A stretch of 43,842 nucleotides of DNA from Streptomyces sp. rh34 (GCF_002551245.1 NZ_NTGZ01000029.1:1-43842), one strand, 5' to 3'. Shown: positions 15,592 to 24,128, numbered from the stretch's first letter. Notes: generated by a model not told the origin, from the sequence alone. Program-made: numbers and translations.

Positions 15592-16419
15592 ATGAGCCCG
15601 TTTCCCAGCTCGGCCCCGAGTACCGAGGAATGGCGTCATCTGCGGCTGACCCGGGACGACGGTGTGGCCACTGTCACATTCGCCCGCCCCGAGAAACTCA
15701 ACGCGCTCACCTTCGGCGCCTACGCGGACCTGCGCGACCTCCTCGCCGAGCTCTCCCGGGAACGTTCCGTCCGCGCCCTGGTCCTCGCCGGCGAGGGGCG
15801 CGGCTTCTGCTCCGGCGGCGACGTCGACGAGATCATCGGCGCCACCCTGGCCATGGACACCGCGCAGCTCCTCGACTTCAACCGGATGACCGGCCAGGTC
15901 GTCCGGGCCCTGCGGGAGTGCCCCTTCCCGGTCGTCGCCGCCGTCCAGGGCGTCGCCGCCGGAGCCGGAGCCGTGCTGGCCCTGGCGGCGGACTTCCGGA
16001 TCGCCGACCCGTCGGCCCGCTTCTCCTTCCTCTTCACCCGGGTCGGCCTCTCCGGCGGCGACATGGGCGCGGCCTACCTGCTGCCCCGGGTCGTCGGCCT
16101 CGGCCACGCCACCCGGCTCCTGATGCTCGGGGACGCCGTCCGCGCCCCCGAGGCGGAGCGGATCGGGCTGATCAGCGAACTGGCCGAGGAGGGCAGGGCC
16201 GACGAACGCGCCGCCGAGCTGGCCCGCCGCCTCGCCGACGGCCCCGCCCTCGCCCTCGCCCAGACCAAGGCCCTGCTCACCGCCGAACTGGACATGCCGC
16301 TGGCCGCCTCCGTCGAGCTGGACGCCAACACCCAGGCGCTCCTGATGCACGGCGAGGACTACGCCGAGTTCCACGCCGCCTTCACCGAGAAGCGGCCCCC
16401 GAAGTGGCAGGGGAGGTAG
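15592..16419 (+). CDS. Crotonase-fold (enoyl-CoA hydratase-like) protein lacking both hydratase glutamates
   Basis: A 275-residue crotonase superfamily protein. The oxyanion-hole regions are intact (FCSGGDVDE near residue 70, [16 protein letters not shown] near 125). The two catalytic glutamates of classical enoyl-CoA hydratase are not present. The E144 position (GGGCE) reads GAGAV, and the E164 position (FGQPE-type) reads FSFLF. Instead, an aspartate in [18 protein letters not shown] falls where I recall the nucleophile of 4-chlorobenzoyl-CoA dehalogenase. A different acyl-CoA reaction, perhaps ring hydrolysis, is therefore likely. It is five bases upstream of the fused monooxygenase/reductase and clearly cotranscribed. 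ATG at 15592; CDS length is normal for the fold. Confidence 0.88.
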   Translation: MSPFPSSAPSTEEWRHLRLTRDDGVATVTFARPEKLNALTFGAYADLRDLLAELSRERSVRALVLAGEGRGFCSGGDVDEIIGATLAMDTAQLLDFNRMTGQVVRALRECPFPVVAAVQGVAAGAGAVLALAADFRIADPSARFSFLFTRVGLSGGDMGAAYLLPRVVGLGHATRLLMLGDAVRAPEAERIGLISELAEEGRADERAAELARRLADGPALALAQTKALLTAELDMPLAASVELDANTQALLMHGEDYAEFHAAFTEKRPPKWQGR

Positions 16420-16424
16420 CCGCC

Positions 16425-18761
16425 GTGCCGGCCCCCGAAGCCAACCGGCGCCCGGACACGGCGACCGCCCCGCGCCGGGGCCCCTCGTCCGCGCGCCGGA
16501 TCGCGGTCATCGGCGGCGGCCCCGGCGGTCTCTACGCCGCGGCCCTCCTCAAGCGGCTCGACCCGGACCGCACGGTCACCGTCTTCGAGCGCAACGCCCC
16601 CGACGACACCTTCGGCTTCGGCGTCGTCCTCTCCGACGAGACCCTCGGCTCCATCGAACACGCCGACCCCGAGGTGTACCGGGAGCTGAGCCGCGCGTTC
16701 GTCCGCTGGGACACGATCGACATCGTCCACCGGGGCCGGACCCACACCTCCGGCGGCCACGGCTTCGCCGCCCTCGGCCGCCGCCGGCTCCTGGAGATCC
16801 TGCGCGCGCGCTGCGCGGGCCTCGGCGTCGACCTCCGCTTCCGCTCCCCGGCCCCGCCCGCCGCCGCGCTCGCCGCGCACCACGACCTGGTCATCGCCGC
16901 CGACGGGGTGCACAGCGCCACCCGCGGGGCCCACGCCGACGCCTTCGGCCCGAGCATCACCGAACACCGCAACCGCTACATCTGGCTCGCCGCCGACTTC
17001 GCGTTCGACGCCTTCCGCTTCGAGATCGCCGAAACCCCCTACGGCGTCATGCAGTTGCACGGATACCCGTACGCCGCGGACGCCTCAACCGTGATCGTCG
17101 AGATGCGCGAGGAGGTGTGGCGCGCCGCCGGGCTCGACGCCTGCGACACGGACGAATCCACCGCCCGCTGCGCCAAGTTCTTCTCCGAAGCCCTGGACGG
17201 CCGTCCGCTGCGCGGCAACCGGTCCTCCTGGCTCGCCTTCCGTACGGTCACCAACTCCCGCTGGTCCCACGGCAACACCGTGCTCATCGGCGACGCCGCC
17301 CACACCGCCCACTTCTCCATCGGCTCCGGCACCAAGCTCGCCGTCGAGGACGCCCTGGCGCTGGCCGCCTGCGTCGAGGAGCAGCCGGACCTGCCCGGCG
17401 CCCTGGCCGCGTACGAGGCCGAGCGCCGCCCCGTCGTCGCCTCCACCCAGCGCGCCGCCGCCGCCAGTCTGCGCTGGTTCGAGGAGCTGGCCACCTACCT
17501 GGACCAGCCGCCCCGGCGCTTCGCGTTCAACCTGCTCACCCGCAGCCGCCGGGTCACCCACGACAACCTCCGGCTGCGCGACGGCTCGTTCACCGCCGCC
17601 GTCGAGGAGGAGTTCGGCTGCCCGCCGGGCACCCCGCCGATGTTCGCTCCGCTGCGCCTGCGCGGCCTCGAACTGCGCAACCGCGTCGTCGTCTCACCCA
17701 TGGACATGTATTCCGCCGTCGACGGGCTGCCCGCCGACTTCCACCTCGTTCACCTCGGGGCCCGCGCACTCGGCGGCGCCGGACTCACCATGACCGAGAT
17801 GGTCTGCGTCAGCCCCGAGGGTCGCATCACCCCCGGCTGCACCGGCCTGTGGAACGACGAACAGGCCGACGCCTGGCGGCGGATCACCGACTTCGTCCAC
17901 GCCTCGGCCCCCGGCGCCGCCATCGGCGTGCAGCTCGGACACTCCGGCCGCAAGGGCTCCACGAAGCTGATGTGGGAAGGCATCGACCAGCCCCTGGAGA
18001 CCGGCAACTGGCCGCTGACGGCCGCCTCCCCGCTCCCGTACGAGCCCGGCCTCAGCCAGGTCCCGACGGAGCTGGACCGAGCCGGAATGCTCGCCGTGCG
18101 CGAGCAGTTCGTGGCGGCCGCCCGGCGCGCCGCCGACAGCGGCTTCGATCTACTCGAACTCCACTGCGCTCACGGCTACTTGCTCTCCGGCTTCCTCTCC
18201 CCGCTCACCAACCGCCGCACCGACGCCCACGGCGGATCACCGGAGGCGAGACTCCGCTTCCCCCTCGAGGTCTTCGACGCCGTACGCGAAGTCTGGCCGC
18301 GGGAAAGGCCGATGACCGTGCGGGTCTCCGCCACCGACTGGGCCGAGGGCGGCACCGACGCCGAGGACGCCGTCACGATCGCCCGCGCCTTCGCCGACCA
18401 TGGGGCCGACGCCATCGACGTGTCCACCGGCCAGGTCGTGGCCGAGGAGCGCCCCGAGTACGGCCGCTCCTACCAGACCCCGTACGCCGACCGGATCCGC
18501 AACACCGTCGGCGTCCCCGTCATCGCGGTCGGTGCGATCTCCTCCTGGGACGACGTCAACTCCCTGCTCCTGGCGGGCCGAGCCGATCTCTGCGCCCTGG
18601 CCCGCCCCCATCTGTACGACCCGCACTGGACCCTGCACGCGGCGGCCGAACAGGGCTACACCGGTCCCGGCGCTCCCTGGCCCCTTCCGTACGGCGCGGG
18701 CAGCCGCCCCCCGCCCACCGGCCGCACCGACGGACCGAAGCCCCGGCTCAGGCTGGGCTGA
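16425..18761 (+). CDS. Bifunctional aryl-CoA monooxygenase/OYE reductase (2-aminobenzoyl-CoA or salicylyl-CoA 5-hydroxylase type)
   Basis: A 778-residue fusion. Residues about 25-395 form a p-hydroxybenzoate-hydroxylase-type FAD monooxygenase: [17 protein letters not shown] near 27, [12 protein letters not shown] near 158, and [22 protein letters not shown] near 290. Residues about 405-770 form an old-yellow-enzyme FMN reductase: [27 protein letters not shown], and [19 protein letters not shown]. This architecture is that of 2-aminobenzoyl-CoA monooxygenase/reductase, which hydroxylates and then reduces the ring of anthraniloyl-CoA. Databases also name it salicylyl-CoA 5-hydroxylase/oxidoreductase. 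GTG at 16425 is eight bases from GGGAGG. The 3' end overlaps an opposed hypothetical gene by 14 bases. Confidence 0.93.
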   Translation: MPAPEANRRPDTATAPRRGPSSARRIAVIGGGPGGLYAAALLKRLDPDRTVTVFERNAPDDTFGFGVVLSDETLGSIEHADPEVYRELSRAFVRWDTIDIVHRGRTHTSGGHGFAALGRRRLLEILRARCAGLGVDLRFRSPAPPAAALAAHHDLVIAADGVHSATRGAHADAFGPSITEHRNRYIWLAADFAFDAFRFEIAETPYGVMQLHGYPYAADASTVIVEMREEVWRAAGLDACDTDESTARCAKFFSEALDGRPLRGNRSSWLAFRTVTNSRWSHGNTVLIGDAAHTAHFSIGSGTKLAVEDALALAACVEEQPDLPGALAAYEAERRPVVASTQRAAAASLRWFEELATYLDQPPRRFAFNLLTRSRRVTHDNLRLRDGSFTAAVEEEFGCPPGTPPMFAPLRLRGLELRNRVVVSPMDMYSAVDGLPADFHLVHLGARALGGAGLTMTEMVCVSPEGRITPGCTGLWNDEQADAWRRITDFVHASAPGAAIGVQLGHSGRKGSTKLMWEGIDQPLETGNWPLTAASPLPYEPGLSQVPTELDRAGMLAVREQFVAAARRAADSGFDLLELHCAHGYLLSGFLSPLTNRRTDAHGGSPEARLRFPLEVFDAVREVWPRERPMTVRVSATDWAEGGTDAEDAVTIARAFADHGADAIDVSTGQVVAEERPEYGRSYQTPYADRIRNTVGVPVIAVGAISSWDDVNSLLLAGRADLCALARPHLYDPHWTLHAAAEQGYTGPGAPWPLPYGAGSRPPPTGRTDGPKPRLRLG

Positions 18762-19227
18762 GGCAGTCGTGACAGCGGCACGGAACGGGGTGCGGCGCAC
18801 CGCGCCAGCGCTCCTCGCGGTACCGCGGGGCCAGGCGCCCGAGCAGCGCGGCCAGTTCCTCGGCGTGCTCCCGCGTGGCCCAGGACCCGTCGACGCCCAC
18901 CGCTGTCACGCGGCGCAACACCGCCGGGCTGTACACCGCGACGGGCCGGAAGGTGTGGAGATTGCGGGTCGCCATGTCGATGGTGATGTACGCACCGGTG
19001 TGCCGGCCGCGCCCGATGGTGGTCAACTGCTCGTGCCCCATGCCCCCATAGGTGCCGACGACGTGCACCTTCGACCCGCCCCGGTACGACTTGGTCCCGG
19101 GCCGCAGCTCCTGCCCGCCGTCCCCGTACCGCCGCCACCGCACCACGTTCGCGGCGACGAGCCACAGCGGCTCCGGGGTCTCCGGTTGCTCGCTCCCGGG
19201 TTCCATGATCACGGGCTCCGCCGTCAC
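18748..19227 (-). CDS. Hypothetical protein with C-terminal Cys/His motif
   Basis: A 159-residue protein that I do not recognise. The first 20-25 residues are acidic and proline-rich. The body contains [20 protein letters not shown] and [19 protein letters not shown], suggesting a beta-rich fold, and the C-terminus ends [10 protein letters not shown], a compact Cys/His cluster that might bind metal. The start GTG at 19227 is five bases from AGGAGG (complement of 19233-19238); an internal ATG at 19206 is an alternative. It lies 104 bases beyond the PaaX stop on the same strand and overlaps the monooxygenase gene tail-to-tail by 14 bases. Coding-like codon use and a strong ribosome site support reality, but function is unknown. 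Confidence 0.65.
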   Translation of the reverse strand: MTAEPVIMEPGSEQPETPEPLWLVAANVVRWRRYGDGGQELRPGTKSYRGGSKVHVVGTYGGMGHEQLTTIGRGRHTGAYITIDMATRNLHTFRPVAVYSPAVLRRVTAVGVDGSWATREHAEELAALLGRLAPRYREERWRGAPHPVPCRCHDCLSPA

Positions 19228-19331
19228 GGGCTCCTCCTCAACAGCAGCCTGTCCGCGTGGAGGTCCAGGCCATGCCTCATCCTGCCCGCGGGCAGGGGTC
19301 CGGGGCATCTGGATTTCACCCCCGGCGGGGG

Positions 19332-20153
19332 TCACGGCCGCACATAGCGCTCCCCGGCGTCGCGCAGCCGCTCGTGCAGCCGGCCGAACACCTCCGCCGA
19401 CCGGCCGCCCGGCCAGTCCCCGGGCAGCAGTTCCGACGGCAGACCCGGGTCCGCGTACGGGAGTTGACGCCACGAGTCCAGGGCCAGCAGATAGTCCCGG
19501 TAGGCGGTCTGCGGGCGGGCTGCGCCATCGGTGTCCCCGGACGTCTCCCAGTCCCGCAGCACCGGCTCGTGCAGTTCCAGGAACTCGTGGTGCAGGCGCG
19601 CCACCGCCGCCAGGTCCCACCAGCGGGCCACCGCCTCGCGGGTGGCGGCGAAACCGAGGTGCTCGCCGCGGAACAGGTCCACGTACGGGGTGAGTCCGAG
19701 CCGCTCCAAGGTGTGCCGGGTCTCCTCGTACAGGCCGGCCGGCGCGATCCACACCCCGGGCGCGGCCGTGCCGAAGCCCAGCCGGGCCAGCCGGGAGCGC
19801 AGCAGATGGCGCTTGCTGCGCTCCGCCTCGGGCACGGAGAACACCGCGAGCACCCAGCCGTCGGAAAGTCGCGGTGCGGGCCGCCCGTAGATCCTCCGGT
19901 CCCCGTCGTCCAGCAGTTGCCGGGCGTCCGGCGACAGCGCGTACCCCGCCGAGCCGTCGGCCGCACGGGCGGCCACCAGGAGCCCGCGCCGCTTCAGCCG
20001 CGAGACGCAGGAGCGTACGGAGGGGGCGTCGACGCCGACGGCGTGCAGCAGACGGATCAGCTCCGACACCGCGAACGGGGCGCCGTCCGGCGGGCGGCCG
20101 TAGGCGCCGTAGAGCGTGACGATCAGGGAACGGGGGGTGCGCAACTCGGCCAC
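19332..20153 (-). CDS. PaaX family transcriptional regulator
   Basis: A 273-residue regulator of the family typified by the phenylacetyl-CoA-responsive repressor PaaX. The N-terminal winged helix includes SLIVTLYGAYGRP and the recognition region VDAPSVRSCVSRLKRRGLLVAARA near residues 43-66. The central PaaX domain is marked by SDGWVLAVFSVPEAERSKRHLLRSRLARLGFGTAAPGVWIAP near 96-137. The C-terminal domain has ARLHHEFLELHEPVL and QTAYRDYLLALDSWRQLPYADPGLPSELLP. GTG at 20153 is nine bases after the stop of the aryl-CoA ligase, so the two are one operon. The natural effector would be an aryl-CoA made by that ligase. Candidate operators are the GTGACGGYAGTCA elements at 15500 and 21893. Confidence 0.93.
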   Translation of the reverse strand: MAELRTPRSLIVTLYGAYGRPPDGAPFAVSELIRLLHAVGVDAPSVRSCVSRLKRRGLLVAARAADGSAGYALSPDARQLLDDGDRRIYGRPAPRLSDGWVLAVFSVPEAERSKRHLLRSRLARLGFGTAAPGVWIAPAGLYEETRHTLERLGLTPYVDLFRGEHLGFAATREAVARWWDLAAVARLHHEFLELHEPVLRDWETSGDTDGAARPQTAYRDYLLALDSWRQLPYADPGLPSELLPGDWPGGRSAEVFGRLHERLRDAGERYVRP

Positions 20154-20162
20154 GTGATCACT

Positions 20163-21851
20163 CTAGGGGTGCTGGTCCCGTAGCAGGAACCGCTGGAGTT
20201 TGCCGGTGGCCGTACGTGGCAGGGACTCCCGGAAGACGAAGACCCGCGGGCACTTGTGCGGCGCCAGATTGGCCTTCATATGGGCGCGCAGTGAGTCCGC
20301 GGTCTGCTCCGAGCCCTCCCGCAGCACCACGTGCGCCACCACGACCTCGCCGCGCAGTTCGTCCGCCCGGCCCACCACGGCGGCCTCCGCGACCTCCGGA
20401 TGGCGCAGCAGGGCGTCCTCCACCTCGGGGCCCGCGATGTTGTAACCGGAGGAGATGATCATGTCGTCGGCGCGGGCCACGTAGCGGAAGTAGCCGTCCG
20501 GTTCGCGGACGAAGGTGTCGCCGGTCATGTTCCAGCCGTTCTGGACGTACTCCGTCTGCCGCGGGTCGGAGAGATAGCGGCAGCCGACCGGGCCGCGCAC
20601 GGCCAGCAGCCCCGCCTCGCCGTCGGGCAGTTCGTCCCCGCGCTCGTCCACCACGCGGGCCTGCCAGCCCGGCACGGGCACCCCCGTCGTGCCCGGCCGG
20701 ATCGCGTCGTCGGCGGCGGAGATGAAGATGTGGAGCAGTTCGGTGGCCCCGATGCCGTTGATGACGCGCAAGCCCGTCGCCTCGTACCAGGCCCGCCAGG
20801 TCGCCGCCGGGAGGTTCTCCCCGGCCGACACGCAGCGTCGCAGCGCCGAGAGGTCGTGGCCGTCCAGCTGCCCGAGCATCGTGCGGTAGGCCGTCGGCGC
20901 GGTGAACAGCACCGAGACCCGGTGCCGGACCAGGGCGGGCAGCAGCTGCCGTGGGCCCGCCTGCTCCAGCAGCAGCGTCGAGGCCCCGGCCCGCAGCGGG
21001 AAGACCAGCAGCCCGCCCAGGCCGAACGTGAAGCCCAGCGGTGGACTGCCCGCGAACACGTCGTCGGCCGAGGGGCGCAGCACGTGCCGGGAGAAGGTGT
21101 CGGCGATGGCCAGGAGGTCCCGGTGCAGATGCATGCAGCCCTTGGGGCGGCCGGTGGTCCCCGAGGTGAACGCGATGAGCGCGACTTCGTCGGCGGCCGT
21201 GTCCACCGCGCGGTACGGCCCGGTCCTGGACGCGGCCAGCCGGGTCAGGTCCCCGGGCGCGTCCTCGCCAAACAGGGTGGTCCGCAGGCCGTCCACGTCC
21301 GCCTCGGCCAGATCCCGTACCGAACGGGCGTCGCACAGCGCGTGGCTGATCCGCGCCAGTGAGCAGATGGTGGCCAGCTCCGCCGCGCGCGCCTGCGCCA
21401 GTACGGTGACGGCGACCGCGCCCGCCTTCATGACGGCGAGCCAGCAGGCGGCCAGCCAGGGAGTCGTCGGCCCGCGCAGCAGTACCCGGTTGCCCGGCAC
21501 GACGCCCAGGTCCTCCGTCAGCACATGGGCGATGCGGTCCACCGTCTCCCGCAGCTCGCCGTAGCTCCAGACGCTTCCGTCGCCGGAGCGCAGCGCCGGG
21601 CGGTCGGCGCCCCGTACCTCGACGGTGCGGTCCAGCAGTTCGTGCCCGCAGTTCAGCCGGTCGGGGTAGCGCGGCGCGGGGGCCTCCAGGAGGAGCTCCG
21701 GCCACTGCTCCGGCGGTGGGAGGTGGTCGCGCGTGAAGGTGTCGGTGTGGGCGCCCGCGGCGGGCCCGGACGGCTCGGGATGCGCGCCGGGGACGCGTAC
21801 GGACGCGTCGGCGGCGGCTGTGGGCGTGTTCGGCGAGGAATTCGGCTCCAT
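20163..21851 (-). CDS. Aryl-CoA ligase (benzoate/2-aminobenzoate-CoA ligase family)
   Basis: A 562-residue AMP-forming acyl-CoA synthetase that should activate an aromatic acid to its CoA thioester. The phosphate loop is IAFTSGTTGRPKGCMHLHRDL near residues 223-245. SPPLGFTFGLGGLLVFPLRAGAS near 270 and CVSAGENLPAATWRAWYEATGL near 340 are typical of benzoate- and aminobenzoate-CoA ligases. The A8 hinge is YVARADDMIISSGYNIAGPEVEDALLRHP near 460, and the C-terminal catalytic lysine lies in RTATGKLQRFLL. With the adjacent aminobenzoyl-CoA-type monooxygenase, anthranilate is the most likely substrate and salicylate second. ATG at 21851 is divergent from the acyl-CoA dehydrogenase; a shared operator lies in the 150-base gap. 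Confidence 0.92.
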   Translation of the reverse strand: MEPNSSPNTPTAAADASVRVPGAHPEPSGPAAGAHTDTFTRDHLPPPEQWPELLLEAPAPRYPDRLNCGHELLDRTVEVRGADRPALRSGDGSVWSYGELRETVDRIAHVLTEDLGVVPGNRVLLRGPTTPWLAACWLAVMKAGAVAVTVLAQARAAELATICSLARISHALCDARSVRDLAEADVDGLRTTLFGEDAPGDLTRLAASRTGPYRAVDTAADEVALIAFTSGTTGRPKGCMHLHRDLLAIADTFSRHVLRPSADDVFAGSPPLGFTFGLGGLLVFPLRAGASTLLLEQAGPRQLLPALVRHRVSVLFTAPTAYRTMLGQLDGHDLSALRRCVSAGENLPAATWRAWYEATGLRVINGIGATELLHIFISAADDAIRPGTTGVPVPGWQARVVDERGDELPDGEAGLLAVRGPVGCRYLSDPRQTEYVQNGWNMTGDTFVREPDGYFRYVARADDMIISSGYNIAGPEVEDALLRHPEVAEAAVVGRADELRGEVVVAHVVLREGSEQTADSLRAHMKANLAPHKCPRVFVFRESLPRTATGKLQRFLLRDQHP

Positions 21852-21879
21852 GAAGGATCGCCCCCTTGTCGCCTTTGGA

Positions 21880-21919
21880 GCGTATCGTTTGGGTGACGGT
21901 AGTCAACGGTCCGCGATAA
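21880..21919. promoter_or_regulatory. Divergent promoter with GTGACGGTAGTCA operator-like motif
   Basis: On the plus strand GTGACG (21893-21898) and GATAAG (21915-21920) are separated by 16 bases. On the minus strand TTGACT (complement of 21901-21906) and TACGCT (complement of 21879-21884) are also separated by 16 bases. Both -35 elements sit inside one TGAC-N4-GTCA motif, so a bound protein would block both directions. The motif matches 15500-15512 at 12 of 13 positions. Confidence 0.6.
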
Positions 21920-21925
21920 GACATG

Positions 21926-21990
21926 ACGTGCGATGCGATGCGACGAGATGTCACGCGACGCGACAGGGCACGCGACACGACGCGACAAGA
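21926..21990 (+). repeat. GCGAC/GCGAT-rich leader of the acyl-CoA dehydrogenase gene
   Basis: The transcribed leader holds about eight copies of GCGA(C/T) in 65 bases, for example CGATGCGATGCGACG and CGCGACGCGACAG, interrupted by short spacers. It ends shortly before GAGAGG, the ribosome site of the gene at 22002. No function is known; simple-sequence drift is possible. Confidence 0.55.
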
Positions 21991-22001
21991 GAGGCGCCGC
22001 C

Positions 22002-23216
22002 ATGACGGCATTCTCCCTCGAACCGGAACAAACCGCCTGGTGCGAAGAGCTGCGCACCCTCGCCGCACAGGAGCTGCGCCCGCTGGCGGAGAAGGGAGAG
22101 CCCGGGCGCGTCAACCGCCCGCTGCTGGCCGCTCTCGGCGAGCTGGGCCTCCTCGGCCGGATGCTGGGCTCCGGGGCGCTGGACCTGTGCCTGCTGCGCG
22201 AGTCCCTGGCCCGGGGCTGCACCGAGGCCGAGACCGCCCTCGCCCTCCAGGGGCTCGGCACCACCCCGATCGTCCAGGCGGGCACCCCCGCCCACCGCGA
22301 GCGCTGGCTCCCCGAGGTCCGGGCAGGGCGGGCCGTCGCGGCGTTCGCCCTGAGCGAGCCGGGTGCGGGCTCCGACGCGGCGGCCCTGGGCCTGGCCGCC
22401 GAGCACACCCCGGCCGGCTGGGCGCTCACCGGCGAGAAGTGCTGGATCTCCAACGCCCCCGAGGCCGATTTCGCCGTGGTCTTCGCCCGCACGACCCCCG
22501 GCGCCGGATCCCGCGGCATCACCGCGTTCCTGGTCCCGTCCGACCGCCCCGGGCTCACCGGCTCCCCGCTCGACATGCTCTCCCCGCACCCCATCGGCAC
22601 CCTGGAGTTCGACGGCGTACCGGTCACCGCCGACGATGTGCTCGGCGAGCCCGACCGGGGCTTCGGCGTCGCCATGAACACCCTCAACCTCTTCCGGCCC
22701 AGTGTCGGGGCCTTCGCCGTCGGGATGGCCCGTGCCGCCCTGGACTCGACGCTGGAGCACACGGCCCGGCGCACCGCGTTCGGCGGCCCGCTGAGCCGCC
22801 TTCAGGCCGTCGCGCACCAGGTCGCCGAGATGGCCACCCGCACCGAGGCCGCCCGGCTCCTGGTGTACGCGGCGGCCGCCGCGTACGACGCGGGGGAGAG
22901 CGGAGTGCCGCGCCGGGCGGCGATCGCCAAGCTGTACGCCACCGAGACCGCGCAGTACGTCGTCGACGCCGCCGTCCAACTGCACGGCGCCCGAGCCCTG
23001 CGCCGGGGCCATCTGCTCGAACACCTCTACCGCGAGGTCCGCGCGCCGCGGATCTACGAGGGCGCGAGCGAGGTGCAGCGCACCATCATCGCCAAGGAGC
23101 TGTACGCGAACGGCGCCCAGCGGTCCGAGCCCGCCGCCCAGCAGCCCGCCGCCCAGCAGCCCGCCGCCCAGGAGCCCGTGGAGCCCGCGGGCCTCACCCA
23201 GGAGCCGCCCGCATGA
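22002..23216 (+). CDS. Acyl-CoA dehydrogenase
   Basis: A 404-residue FAD-dependent acyl-CoA dehydrogenase. AFALSEPGAGSDAAAL near residue 113 binds substrate and flavin. EKCWISNAPEADFAVVFARTTPG near 145 and RTAFGGPLSRLQAVAHQVAEMATR near 255 are standard blocks. HGARALRRGHLLEHLYREVRAPRIYEGASEVQR near 330 contains the catalytic-base glutamate in IYEG. Residues beyond about 375 are a low-complexity tail (three AAQQP-type repeats) encoded by a 15-base tandem repeat. In this cluster it would oxidise an alicyclic CoA ester produced after ring reduction. ATG at 22002 is seven bases from GAGAGG. Its stop overlaps the RidA start (ATGA), so the two are translationally coupled. Confidence 0.93.
   Translation: MTAFSLEPEQTAWCEELRTLAAQELRPLAEKGEPGRVNRPLLAALGELGLLGRMLGSGALDLCLLRESLARGCTEAETALALQGLGTTPIVQAGTPAHRERWLPEVRAGRAVAAFALSEPGAGSDAAALGLAAEHTPAGWALTGEKCWISNAPEADFAVVFARTTPGAGSRGITAFLVPSDRPGLTGSPLDMLSPHPIGTLEFDGVPVTADDVLGEPDRGFGVAMNTLNLFRPSVGAFAVGMARAALDSTLEHTARRTAFGGPLSRLQAVAHQVAEMATRTEAARLLVYAAAAAYDAGESGVPRRAAIAKLYATETAQYVVDAAVQLHGARALRRGHLLEHLYREVRAPRIYEGASEVQRTIIAKELYANGAQRSEPAAQQPAAQQPAAQEPVEPAGLTQEPPA
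23130..23174 (+). repeat. Three 15-base in-frame tandem repeats
   Basis: CCCGCCGCCCAGCAG occurs at 23130-23144 and 23145-23159, with a one-base variant at 23160-23174. It encodes PAAQQ, PAAQQ, PAAQE in the tail of the acyl-CoA dehydrogenase. The unit length keeps the reading frame, so copy number could vary without harm. Confidence 0.9.
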
Positions 23217-23614
23217 GTCCGTCCCACCGGATCAACCCGGCCGAACTCTCCCCGCCCACCGGCTTCAGCCACGCGGTCGTCGCCACCGGCGGCCACCTGG
23301 TCTTCCTCGCCGGGCAGACCGCACTCGACCCGGACGGCAAGGTCGTGGGGGACACCCTGCCCGACCAGTTCGCCGTGGCGCTGGGCAATCTGCTCACCGC
23401 TCTCCACGCGGCCGGCGGCGCCCCCGCCGACCTCGCCCGGGTCACCGTCTACGCCACCGACATCGCCGACTACCGCTCCCACGCCCCCGAACTGGGCCGG
23501 ATCTGGCGCAGGCTCGCGGGGCGCGACTACCCGGCGATGGCCGTCATCGGGGTGGCCCGGCTCTGGGACGAGCAGGCGATGGTCGAGATCGACGGGGTCG
23601 CGGTCCTGCCGTGA
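23213..23614 (+). CDS. RidA family (YjgF/Rid) protein
   Basis: A 133-residue Rid-family protein. Classical RidA hydrolyses reactive enamines and imines to ketones plus ammonia. The arginine that binds the substrate carboxylate is retained in GVARLWDEQAMVEIDGVAV near residue 115, with the LP of the classical motif changed to LW. LVFLAGQTALDPDGKVVG near 30 and DQFAVALGNLLTALHAAGG near 52 are typical. It is coupled to the acyl-CoA dehydrogenase by an ATGA overlap. In an anthraniloyl-CoA pathway, ring reduction yields an enamine, so a RidA protein could carry out the deamination. That role is inference from context. Confidence 0.92.
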   Translation: MSPSHRINPAELSPPTGFSHAVVATGGHLVFLAGQTALDPDGKVVGDTLPDQFAVALGNLLTALHAAGGAPADLARVTVYATDIADYRSHAPELGRIWRRLAGRDYPAMAVIGVARLWDEQAMVEIDGVAVLP

Positions 23615-23669
23615 GGGCGGCGTCCGAGTAGCGGCGAGGCGACGGCGGGGCGAGGCTGAAGGAGCCAGG

Positions 23670-24128
23670 ATGCCGAGCCGACCAGGAGAGCCAGCGGTGA
23701 CCAGCCAGCCGCCCCCGCGCCCCGCCGCCCGCTCCTACGACGGCGAGGGCATCGTCGTCGGCTTCGACGCGCACCGCTGCCTGCACGCGGCCGAGTGCGT
23801 GCGCGGGCTCCCCGCCGTCTTCGACGTCGGCCGCCGCCCGTGGATCCAGCCGGACAGCGCCCCCGCCGACGAGGTCGCCGACGTCATCCACCGCTGCCCG
23901 AGCGGCGCGCTCCAGTACCACCGCACCGACGGGATGCCCGACGAGGTCCCGGATGTTCCCACCCATGTCTCCCTGGGCGCCGACGGGGTGCTGCACGTAC
24001 GCGGGGATCTCGAAGTCGCCACCCCCTACGGGCCGCGCCACGAGACCCGGGTGATGCTCTGCGGCTGCGGCGCCACCGGCAACGCGCCGTACTGCGACCA
24101 CAGCGGACCCTGCGCCGGACACGGCTGA
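23670..24128 (+). CDS. Ferredoxin-like (Fer4_19) and CDGSH iron-sulfur domain protein
   Basis: A 152-residue two-domain iron-sulfur protein. Residues about 24-90 resemble the YjdI-type divergent 4Fe-4S domain (Fer4_19), with cysteines in RCLHAAECVRGLPAVFDVGRR and HRCPSGALQY. Residues about 125-148 are a CDGSH-type site: CGCGATGNAPYCDHSG supplies the three-cysteine, one-histidine 2Fe-2S ligand set. It is probably a cytosolic electron carrier or redox sensor. It follows the RidA gene by 55 bases on the same strand, so it may belong to the catabolic island, possibly serving the dehydrogenase or the monooxygenase. ATG at 23670 is preceded by GAAGGAG; GTG at 23698 is an alternative. Confidence 0.88.
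   Translation: MPSRPGEPAVTSQPPPRPAARSYDGEGIVVGFDAHRCLHAAECVRGLPAVFDVGRRPWIQPDSAPADEVADVIHRCPSGALQYHRTDGMPDEVPDVPTHVSLGADGVLHVRGDLEVATPYGPRHETRVMLCGCGATGNAPYCDHSGPCAGHG

Noticed and set aside
16425..18761. Frameshift or assembly fusion of two separate genes
   Set aside because: FAD-monooxygenase plus old-yellow-enzyme in one chain is the known architecture of aminobenzoyl-CoA monooxygenase/reductase. The linker reads through without disruption.
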